Assembly (NCBI GenBank): GCA_963823215.1
Contig: CAWGKT010000007.1
Span: 372,001-436,000, forward strand
Direction: 5' to 3'
Length of the DNA stretch: 64,000 nt
Origin: CAIWHR01 sp963823215
Lineage (GTDB): Bacteria; Pseudomonadota; Gammaproteobacteria; Burkholderiales; Casimicrobiaceae
Part shown: piece after piece, positions 56,767-63,409 of the stretch
Numbering within the stretch: position 1 is the first letter of the stretch
Layout: every line of letters begins with the position of its first letter
Position numbers and translations under genes: made by a program
The notes under the pieces: generated by a model
Seen by the model: the letters and a program-made list of their open reading frames with translations, nothing else
The model's database searches: none
Told to the model about the DNA's origin: nothing

Positions 56767-57679
56767 GCCTCGAGCCGCCGCAGGTACTGGAAGTTCCGCC
56801 GCTGGCCGGCCACCAGCGATTCGCGCGTGTCCGCGTTCGTCAGGGACTGGTCCTGCTCGACCACGGCCCAGCCCACATACCCGATGTCGCGGAGGGCAGC
56901 CATGGCGCCCACGATGTCGGCGTCGCCGTCCCCGAGCGGACAGAACACGCCGCGTTTCAGCGCCTCCTCGATGCCCAGTCCGTCAGCAGCCACGCTCTCG
57001 AGGACCGACGTCCGCGCGTCCTTGAGATGAACGTGGCGGATCGACGGACGCGTATTCACGGATGGCGTTCGCAGGGACCGCACCGCCGTATCGGAAATGT
57101 CCGGTATCGAGACACAGACCCACCAGTGCGGGGTCCATCGCGTCCACGACCCGGGCGATCTCGTCGGTGGTCTCGATGTAGGTGCCTGCGTGGGGGTGCA
57201 GGACCGGCTCGAAGCCAAGGTCGCGGCACACCTCCGCGGCGCGGTGGAGGTTCGAGATGAGCGCCTCGAACCGATCCTGCGACAGTTGGGCCTCCGCGTG
57301 CTGCGGGATGCGGCCCGAGTACGCCCGTCGTATCGGTTCATCGATGCCGTCGGCAAGCACCGCGAACGGGCGCGAGCCGGGCGGGGTCGCCTCCGCCAGG
57401 AGGCGCAGCCTCGTGCTCAGCCAGTCGCGGTCCTCGGTCGCGTGCTCCGGGCGGCTGAAGCGCTGCGGCAGGAAGGAGCCTACCAGCTCGAGCCCGCGCG
57501 CGGTCAGCCGCTCGCAGACGACGGCGCCGTCTCCCAGGAAGCCCGGCGGCCCAAGCTCCGTGCCGCTGTACCCGATGTCGACCATCCAGTCCAGCATCTC
57601 GTCGGGTCCCGGCATCCAGGAGTCGTCGAGGAGGTATCTCGTCGACGCCGAACGAGCAGGGTGCAGAGGCGAGCCGCAT
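56763..57679 (-). CDS. iolE: Inosose dehydratase (2-keto-myo-inositol dehydratase), two frameshifts
   Basis: IolE dehydrates 2-keto-myo-inositol. The start at 57,677-57,679 reads MRLASAPCSFGVDE, shifts frame near 57,640 to YLLDDSWMPGPDEMLDWM, and continues with YSGTELGPPGFLGDG, VLHPHAGTYIETTDEI and LVGLCLDTGHFRYGG. It then shifts near 57,060 to IRHVHLKDARTSVL, GVFCPLGDGDADIVG and YVGWAVVEQDQSLTN. The C-terminal GVF-PLGDGD and VVEQD strings are characteristic of IolE. Metal ligands E, D, H and E are in place. It sits 1 bp after the iolD stop. Confidence 0.83.
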
Positions 57680-57680
57680 C

Positions 57681-59609
57681 TCAGACGAACCGCCTCTCTG
57701 CGGCGACATGTGCCTCGTAGTCGTCCCGCGCCGTGCGCACCGTTGCCAATTCGGACACCTCCGCGACCGGCACGTCCCACCACGACTCGTACCCCGGTAC
57801 CCCGACGTTGGGGTCCACCTCGGCGACGATGACGACCGGGCCCTCCACGGCACGTGCGTCCGCCAGGGCCCGCTGGAACTCGTCCCGTCCCCTGGCCACG
57901 ATGGCGTGCGCCCCGAGACTGCGTGCGTTGGCGGCGAAGTCCAGCGGTACCGGCTCGCTGCCGAACCGGCCGGTCCCCGGGTCACGCATCCGAAAGACGT
58001 TGAAGGCGTTGTGGGCGCCGCATGTGCCCGCGAGGTTGGTGATGCATTGGAAGCCGTGGTTGTCGAGCAGCACGACGGTGATCTTCTGGCGCTCCTGGAC
58101 GGCAGTCGCAAGCTCGCCGGACAGCATCAGGAACGAGCCGTCGCCGACCATCACATAGACCTCGGCGTCAGCGTCGGCCAGCTTGACACCCAGGCCGCCC
58201 GCCACTTCGTAGCCCATGGTCGAGTAGCCGTACTCAACGTGGTAGGCGCCGGGCGTCGTCGTGCGCCACAGCTTCTGCAGATCACCCGGCAGGCCACCCG
58301 CGGCTGCGACCATCACCCCTCGGGCACCGGCGGCCTCGTTGACCAGCCGGATGGCCTCGGGTTGCGTCAGATGCGAGGGCGACGTCAGGTGACCGACCCG
58401 GTCCACCTCTGCGTCCCATTCCTGGCGAAGGCGCTCAGTGGCGGCTCGCCGCTGGATGTCCACCCCCGCCCAGCCGCGGGCCTCGAGCACCTCGCGGAGC
58501 TCGTCCAGCCCCACCCGGGCGTCGCAGACCAGGGGGAGGGCGCCTGCCTTCGCCGCGTCGAATTCCGCCACGTTGAGGGCCACGAACCGGAGTCCCGGAT
58601 CCTGCCAGGCAGTCCAGCTCGCGGTGGTGAAGTCGGAAAGTCGGGTGCCGATGGCGAGCACCAGGTCGGCCTCGTGGGCAACTCGATTCGCTGCCAGGCC
58701 ACCCGTCACGCCGATGGGGCCGACCTGGTGCGGATGGTCCCAGGGCAGTGATCCCTTGCCGGCCTGGGTCTCTGCGACGGGCACCCCGAACCGGCGTGCG
58801 AACCGATCGAGCGCCTGGCTGGCCTCGCTATAGAGGACGCCGCCCCCGGCGATGATCAGCGGTCGCCGGCTCGCGGCGATGGCGTCGGCCGCCCGGGTGA
58901 GCAACGTAGCGTCGGGCCGTGGCCGCGGGATGACCCAGACCCTTGGTTCGAACAGCGACGCAGGGAAGTCGTACGCCTCCGCCTGGACATCCTGCGGCAG
59001 GGCGATCGTCACGGCGCCTGTCTCGGCCGGCGACGTGAGCACGCGCATGGCGGAAGGCAGCGAGGCGATGAGCTGCTCGGGTCGCTCGATGCGGTCCCAG
59101 AAGCGGCTCACCGGCCGGAGGGTGTCGTTGACCGACACATCGAGCGTGTCGGATCGCTCCAGTTGCTGCAGCACGGGCGCGACCCGTCGAGTCGCGAACC
59201 GATCTCCGGGAAGCAGCAGGACCGGCAGCCGGTTCACGGTCGCCGTCGCAGCGCCGGTCACCAGGTTGGTGGCACCCGGCCCGATGGAGGTCGTGCATGC
59301 GAACGCCCGCAGTCGCAGCGACCGCTTGGCGAACGCGGTCGCGGCGTGGACCATCCCTTGCTCGCTGCGTGCCTGGTAGTACCGAAAGTCGTCCTGCGCC
59401 GCTTCGAGCGCCTCTCCCATCCCGGCCACGTTCCCGTGACCGAAGATGCCGAAGATGCCGGCGAAGAACGGATCGGTCCGACCGTCGCGCTCCACCGACT
59501 GGACGCGCAGCCAGGCGACGAGCGCCTGTGCCACGGTCAGCCGGCGCGTGCCGCGCGCACGCTCGGGGTCGGAAACCACCACAATTGGTGAGGATACAGG
59601 CTCACACAT
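57681..59609 (-). CDS. iolD: 3D-(3,5/4)-trihydroxycyclohexane-1,2-dione hydrolase
   Basis: IolD is the ThDP-dependent enzyme that opens the inositol ring to give 5-deoxy-glucuronate. The intact 642-residue product has the three ThDP-enzyme domains: Pyr domain with catalytic glutamate region YYQARSEQGMVHAATAFA, SIGPGATNLVTGAATATVN, a central Rossmann domain (RRPLIIAGGGVLYSEA) and the PP domain with the ThDP motif VMVGDGSFLMLSGELAT and VVLLDNHGFQCI. ATG 59,607-59,609 gives MCEPVSSPIVVVSD. It is the first gene of the iolD-iolE-iolB-transaldolase operon. iolA, iolC and iolJ are absent from the window. Confidence 0.92.
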   Translation of the reverse strand: MCEPVSSPIVVVSDPERARGTRRLTVAQALVAWLRVQSVERDGRTDPFFAGIFGIFGHGNVAGMGEALEAAQDDFRYYQARSEQGMVHAATAFAKRSLRLRAFACTTSIGPGATNLVTGAATATVNRLPVLLLPGDRFATRRVAPVLQQLERSDTLDVSVNDTLRPVSRFWDRIERPEQLIASLPSAMRVLTSPAETGAVTIALPQDVQAEAYDFPASLFEPRVWVIPRPRPDATLLTRAADAIAASRRPLIIAGGGVLYSEASQALDRFARRFGVPVAETQAGKGSLPWDHPHQVGPIGVTGGLAANRVAHEADLVLAIGTRLSDFTTASWTAWQDPGLRFVALNVAEFDAAKAGALPLVCDARVGLDELREVLEARGWAGVDIQRRAATERLRQEWDAEVDRVGHLTSPSHLTQPEAIRLVNEAAGARGVMVAAAGGLPGDLQKLWRTTTPGAYHVEYGYSTMGYEVAGGLGVKLADADAEVYVMVGDGSFLMLSGELATAVQERQKITVVLLDNHGFQCITNLAGTCGAHNAFNVFRMRDPGTGRFGSEPVPLDFAANARSLGAHAIVARGRDEFQRALADARAVEGPVVIVAEVDPNVGVPGYESWWDVPVAEVSELATVRTARDDYEAHVAAERRFV

Positions 59610-59620
59610 GTCCGGTCGGT

Positions 59621-59694
59621 GGGCCGCCCTGCCCGGTAACAGCGGTCCGGATGGCACATCCGCCGACCCATCCTCGACCCCCACCATCCACAAG
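59621..59694 (-). repeat. Element in the iolD leader (family B, copy I)
   Basis: On the minus strand it reads GTGGATGGTGGGGG, later GGATGTGCCATCCGG, then TGTTACCGGGCAGGG and GCGGCCC, ending 11 bp before the iolD ATG. GGATG-TGC-CATCC can form a small hairpin, and GGGC-AGGGCG-GCCC another near the start codon. It matches copy II at 44,129-44,202 at about 55 of 74 positions, ungapped. It could be an operator, an RNA leader or a dispersed repeat. Confidence 0.65.
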
Positions 59695-59760
59695 ACTGAG
59701 ACTTCCGGTCGTGGCACGCCGCCGCCCCAGTTGACGCGCCACGTGCCAGCCAACGGCATG

Positions 59761-59811
59761 TTGACTCGAATCGCCTGCGCCCGTACGCTATACCGTACGG
59801 ATACGAGGAGG
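59761..59811 (+). promoter_or_regulatory. Promoter-operator of the YefM-YoeB module
   Basis: Two CGTACG hexamers (59,782-59,787 and 59,794-59,799) have centres exactly 12 bp apart, as CCGTACGCTATACCGTACGG. The E. coli yefM-yoeB operator has two TGTACA-core palindromes with the same 12-bp spacing. A TTGACT (59,761-59,766) lies 17 bp before TACGCT, so the repressor site would cover the -10 region. AGGAGG (59,806-59,811) is the ribosome-binding site. Confidence 0.65.
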
Positions 59812-59818
59812 TCTGACG

Positions 59819-60062
59819 ATGGCCAACATCACGGCGACGGAAGCGCGACGGCAGCTGTATCGGCTCGTCGACCAGGTCCAGCAGTCGCACGAGCCGATCC
59901 AGATCACTGGCAAGCGCGGGAATGCCGTGCTCGTCGGCGAGGACGATTGGCTCGCCGTGCAGGAGACGCTGCATCTCGTCGTCGATCCCCGGGATGCGCG
60001 AGTCGATCATCGAGGGCATGGCCACGCCTGTCGATGAGCTCGAGGACAAGCTCGACTGGTGA
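59819..60062 (+). CDS. yefM: YefM/Phd-type antitoxin, one frameshift
   Basis: The DNA-binding N-terminus ITATEARRQLYRLVDQVQQS and PIQITGKRGNAVLVGEDDW are typical of Phd/YefM antitoxins. The frame shifts near 59,982, after which SIPGMRESIIEGMATPVDEL and EDKLDW restore the C-terminal toxin-neutralising tail ending at TGA 60,060-60,062. In the uncorrected frame the antitoxin would end with a wrong tail, so the shift is probably a sequencing error, because a cell with an active toxin needs it. The stop overlaps the toxin start. Confidence 0.85.
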
Positions 60063-60334
60063 GCTGGCGGCTCGTCTACACGAGGGCTGCGCAGAAGGAC
60101 GCGAAGCGACTCGCCGCCGCAGGGCTCAAGGACAAGGCCCAGGCGCTCCTCGACGTGCTCGAGACCGACGCCTTCCGGGCCCCGCCGCCCTTCGAGAAGC
60201 TCGTCGGTGACCTCGCCGGCGCCTGCTCGCGGCGCATCAACATCCAGCACCGACTCGTCTACCAGGTCGTCGAGGATGACCATGTGGTCAAGGTGCTCCG
60301 GATGTGGTCGCACTACGAGTCACCTCGTCGGTGA
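60059..60334 (+). CDS. yoeB: YoeB-type toxin (ribosome-dependent mRNA interferase)
   Basis: The 91-residue toxin starts at GTG 60,059 (MSWRLVYTRAAQKDAKRL) and carries FEKLVGDLAGACSRRINIQH and RLVYQVV, with the terminal VLRMWSHYE. These are the YoeB core: glutamate in FEKL, arginine in SRRI, histidine in SHYE. It is translationally coupled to the antitoxin by the GGTGAG overlap. YoeB cleaves mRNA in the ribosomal A site. Intact. Confidence 0.92.
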   Translation: MSWRLVYTRAAQKDAKRLAAAGLKDKAQALLDVLETDAFRAPPPFEKLVGDLAGACSRRINIQHRLVYQVVEDDHVVKVLRMWSHYESPRR

Positions 60335-60383
60335 ACGCCGCGCATCGAGCCGAGGACAGCCTGGCCGCGTTCGAGGGACCCGG

Positions 60384-61628
60384 ATGATCGACGAGGCGCG
60401 CCGCTTCGTCGAGCGGCTGGCATCCGTCGGCGTCACCCCCGCGGACACCGGCGAGGTCCGTACCCGGAAGGTGACGCTGACCCTGGCCGCGATGACCGTC
60501 ACCGCGCTGGCGGTCATCTGGGTCGGGACGTACCTGGCCCTGGGGTTGCCGGTCTCGGCAGCCATCCCGTTCGCCTACCAGGTCGCGTCCGTGGCGAGCA
60601 TCGCTGTCTTCGCCCGCACGAAGGACTACCGATTCTTCCGCTCCAGCCAGCTCGCGCTCATGCTGCTGCTGCCGTTCCTGCTCCAGTCGAGCCTGGGCGG
60701 CTACGTGGCGTCGAGCGCGGTGAGCCTGTGGGCGCTGGTGGCCGCACTTGGGGCCCTGTTCTTCTACAGCGCCCGCGAGGCCATCCCCTGGTTCTTCGCC
60801 TACATCGCCCTGACCGTCCTTGCCGGTCTGCTCGAACCCCTCGTCTCGGAGCATCCGGCGGCCATCCCGGTCGGGGTCCAGACCACGTTCTTCGTGCTCA
60901 ACATCAGCGGCGTCGCGCTGACCGCCTACCTCCTGCTCCAGTACTCCGTCCGCGCCCGGGACGCGGCGCTGGCGAGCTCCGAGCGGCTGCTGCTCAACGT
61001 GCTGCCCGGGCCGATCGCCGAGCGGCTGAAGCGCCACGAGGGCCGCATCGCGGAGGCCCATGACGAGGTCACCGTGCTGTTCGCCGACGTCGTCGACTTC
61101 ACGCCGTTCGCGGAGCACGCCTCGCCGGACCGCGTGGTCGACGTCCTGGACGAGGTCTTCAGCGCCTTCGATGACCTGGCGCTGCGCCACGGGCTGGAGA
61201 AGATCAAGACCATCGGCGATGCGTACATGGTCGTCGCCGGCCTGCCCGAGCCGCGCGCGGATCACGCCGAGGCGATGGCGGAGATGGCCCTCGACATGCA
61301 GGCGGCCCTCGCCCGCCTGTGCGAGCCGCTTGGGTCTGGAGCTCGCCATCCGCATCGGGATGGCCAGCGGGCCGGTCGTCGCGGGCGTCATCGGCCGGCA
61401 CAAGTTCATCTACGACCTGTGGGGCGACACGGTGAACACTGCGAGCCGGATGGAATCGCACGGCCTGCCGGGCCGCATCCAGGTCACCGCGGCGACCTAC
61501 GAGCGGCTGCGCGACCGTTACGTCTTCGAGGAGCGCGGCGAGATCGAGGTCAAGGGCAAGGGCCGTCTGGCGGCGTACCTGCTCGTCGGGCCGCGATCGG
61601 ACAGGAGGCGATATGGCGGGTCCGGTGA
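60384..61628 (+). CDS. Membrane-anchored adenylate cyclase, one frameshift
   Basis: The N-terminal half has about six hydrophobic segments (LTLAAMTVTALAVIWVGTYL; IPFAYQVASVASIAVFA; LALMLLLPFLLQSSLGGYV; FFVLNISGVALTAYLLLQY), then the short linker LLNVLPGPIAERLKRHEGRI and a class III cyclase. Metal aspartates are in VTVLFADVVDFTPF and KIKTIGDAYMVVAG. After a frame change near 61,335 come KFIYDLWGDTVNTASRMES with the purine-selecting aspartate and N-x3-R. Lysine in IKTIGD and aspartate in YDLWG predict ATP as substrate. ATG 60,384. A hairpin follows at 61,675. Confidence 0.86.
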   Translation: MIDEARRFVERLASVGVTPADTGEVRTRKVTLTLAAMTVTALAVIWVGTYLALGLPVSAAIPFAYQVASVASIAVFARTKDYRFFRSSQLALMLLLPFLLQSSLGGYVASSAVSLWALVAALGALFFYSAREAIPWFFAYIALTVLAGLLEPLVSEHPAAIPVGVQTTFFVLNISGVALTAYLLLQYSVRARDAALASSERLLLNVLPGPIAERLKRHEGRIAEAHDEVTVLFADVVDFTPFAEHASPDRVVDVLDEVFSAFDDLALRHGLEKIKTIGDAYMVVAGLPEPRADHAEAMAEMALDMQAALARLCEPLGSGARHPHRDGQRAGRRGRHRPAQVHLRPVGRHGEHCEPDGIARPAGPHPGHRGDLRAAARPLRLRGARRDRGQGQGPSGGVPARRAAIGQEAIWRVR

Positions 61629-61674
61629 GATTCGAGCAAACGCGGGCGCCCGGCGCAACATCGTTGTGAGCGAT

Positions 61675-61693
61675 GGCCCGAAAGTGTCGGGCC
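61675..61693 (+). terminator. Terminator-like hairpin after the membrane cyclase
   Basis: GGCCCGA (61675-61681) and TCGGGCC (61687-61693) form a perfect 7-bp stem around AAGTG, 46 bp after the cyclase stop. This supports TGA at 61,626-61,628 as the true end of that gene rather than the longer open frame. Confidence 0.55.
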
Positions 61694-61830
61694 TACCCCG
61701 GAGGAAGGCAGATGAACCACTGGCGTCGCATCACAGAGCAGGAGGCACGGCGCGGCACGTCGTGAGGGTCCCGGGCTGGGATTCCTGGGGCCAGCCCTTC
61801 TGGGGTAGCCGGGGCACCGATCTGCCGCCC

Positions 61831-62333
61831 CGTCACCGCTTGCCCGTCAGACGCACGCCCCCTGAGCGCGGTCCGGGTCGTCGCCGAGGTGAACCCCGGT
61901 CTGGGCGGCCCCGGCGCACAGCGGCGAGCACGACGCCCGGCCGTGTCGGCCCGGAGGTCCGACAGACGCACGCCCGATGGACGTAGGGCGGACGCCTCGA
62001 CGGCGTCCTGCCGCCTTACGTTCACGTCGCGTGCGTCTGGCGGCACGGAGGCACGACGGACGCTGGCCGCGGCCGACCGTGAGCGTGCGTGCGTCGGCCC
62101 GGCTGGCACGGACCGCGTCCGGCCCTGCCTCGAGCGCGGGACGCGTTCATCCGGCGTGCGTCTGACGTCCCACGGGGCGGCAGCGCCCACGCGCCGGGCC
62201 CGGGCCTCGTGGCGCGCTCGCCGAGCGTGCGTCCGATGTCGCACAGGGCGGCAGCGCCGAAGACACCGCGTCCCTGCGACACGCCTGCGACCGGCTGGCC
62301 CTGTGACATCGGTCCGGACGGCACGTGCGCCGG
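61831..62333. repeat. Array of family B short repeats in both orientations
   Basis: The 9-mer GTGCGTCNG occurs directly at 62,031, 62,089, 62,156 and 62,227, and inverted at 61,848-61,856 and 61,963-61,971. The best pair, at 62,156 and 62,227, shares GTGCGTC-G then a 10-nt spacer then GGGCGGCAGCGCC. The inverted 61,831-61,856 copy has the same blocks with a 17-nt spacer. At 62,296-62,333 an inverted copy carries ACATCGGTCCGGACGGCAC and resembles the iolD-leader element. Spacing is irregular (58-117 bp). Confidence 0.6.
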
Positions 62334-62463
62334 AGATCGTCGCGCGGGACGATGTCCCTCCAGGACGGGCCGGGCATCAGCGTCGGGTGACAGCTGTCAG
62401 CTCGCCCGATGACCCGGGCGAGCGAAGCACGCAAGGGCCCGCCAGAAGGAAGGGGCGAAGTCG

Positions 62464-62970
62464 GTGCCAGCAACGGCGGGATCGGCTACTGCCCCTGCGC
62501 CGGCGGCGCTGAGCCGTGGCTCGGATGCTCAGGCGCGGATTCCGGACTCGTATCGCGATCTCGTCGACTGCCCGCCGGTGGCCGCGCTGTCGACGATCAT
62601 GCCCGACGGATCGCCCCAGACCTCGGTGGTGTGGTGTGATCTCGAGGGCACGTTCGTGCAAATCAATACGATGCGCGGCTTCCAGAAGGAACGGAACATG
62701 CGTCGCGACCCGCGGGTGACGCTTCTGTGCTACGACCCCCGCCAGCCTCTTCGATACCTGGAGGTGCGCGGGTTCGTCTCGGAAATGACAGAAGTCGGCG
62801 CGCTCGCTCATCTGGACGCCCTCTGCTCGAGGTACATGGGTAGGGAGGCGCGCTACTTCGGTGACGCCATCGACGCACGCTTCGCGGACACGGAGGTCCC
62901 GGTCCTGTGCCGCATCGTCCCGACGCACGTGACCCCCCGCGACTGGACGCGAGGCGGAAGCGGACGATGA
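62464..62970 (+). CDS. Pyridoxamine 5'-phosphate oxidase-like (PPOX class) protein
   Basis: A 168-residue split-barrel flavin or F420-binding protein starting at GTG 62,464. Motifs are PPVAALSTIMPDGSPQTSVV, then VQINTMRGFQKERNMRRDPR with the phosphate-binding R/K region, TLLCYDPRQPLRYLEVRGFV and RYMGREARYFG. This is the PPOX-class F420-dependent type found widely in Actinobacteria and Chloroflexota. The substrate is unknown. The stop overlaps the start of the paralogue that follows (ATGA), so the two are translated together. Confidence 0.82.
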   Translation: MPATAGSATAPAPAALSRGSDAQARIPDSYRDLVDCPPVAALSTIMPDGSPQTSVVWCDLEGTFVQINTMRGFQKERNMRRDPRVTLLCYDPRQPLRYLEVRGFVSEMTEVGALAHLDALCSRYMGREARYFGDAIDARFADTEVPVLCRIVPTHVTPRDWTRGGSGR

Positions 62971-63404
62971 CCCTCGCCCCCGCCCTCACCGGCATCCCGG
63001 CGACGCACCTCGACCTCCTCGTGCGCCCGATCTGCGGTGTGCTCACGACGCTCCAGCCCGATGGCCAGCCCCAGTCGAGCCTCGTATGGGCGGACTATGA
63101 CGGCGACTGCCCCCGCGTCAATACCACGCTTGAGCGCCAGAAGGGCCGCAACCTGCTCAACGATCGCAGGGTCAGCCTGCTCGTGGTGGACCCGGACGAC
63201 TCGTCCCGTTTCATCCAGATCAGGGGCGAAGCCGAGCTCGTGCAGCAGGGTGCCATCGAGCACCTCGACGAGCTCACGCGCCGATACACGCGACACTCCC
63301 GATTTTACGGCTCGATCTACCCGGAGGAGCAGCGCCTAAAGGAGACCCGAGTCATCTGCCGGATCCACCCCCGGCGTATCACCCTGGACGCCATCCACCG
63401 CTGA
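62967..63404 (+). CDS. Second PPOX-class protein, tandem paralogue
   Basis: A 145-residue protein of the same fold as the preceding gene: RPICGVLTTLQPDGQPQSSL, VWADYDGDCPRVNTTLERQ and KGRNLLNDRRVSLLVVDPDD, then FIQIRGEAELVQQGAIEHLD and ELTRRYTRHSRFYGSIYP. It starts at ATG 62,967 inside the previous stop. The two paralogues are clearly diverged and may form a heterodimer or have separate substrates. Convergent with the GNAT gene 5 bp away. Confidence 0.83.
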   Translation: MTLAPALTGIPATHLDLLVRPICGVLTTLQPDGQPQSSLVWADYDGDCPRVNTTLERQKGRNLLNDRRVSLLVVDPDDSSRFIQIRGEAELVQQGAIEHLDELTRRYTRHSRFYGSIYPEEQRLKETRVICRIHPRRITLDAIHR

Positions 63405-63409
63405 AATCC

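Larger units (their letters stand above)
61629..62463. other. 835-bp non-coding region with repeat array
   Basis: No frame here shows recognisable protein homology or normal codon pattern. It holds a terminator-like hairpin at 61,675 and the family B repeat array at about 61,831-62,333. The end of the region leads into the ribosome-binding site GAAGGAAGGGGC of the first PPOX gene. The remainder is unassigned. Confidence 0.6.

Noticed and set aside
61629..61986. C-terminal extension of the membrane adenylate cyclase to 61,986
   Set aside because: The extra sequence is low-homology and a terminator-like hairpin lies at 61,675. TGA at 61,628 in the other frame is a better end.
61831..62333. Possible CRISPR array
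   Set aside because: Repeat units are short, diverged, present in both orientations and unevenly spaced, and no cas gene is in the window.
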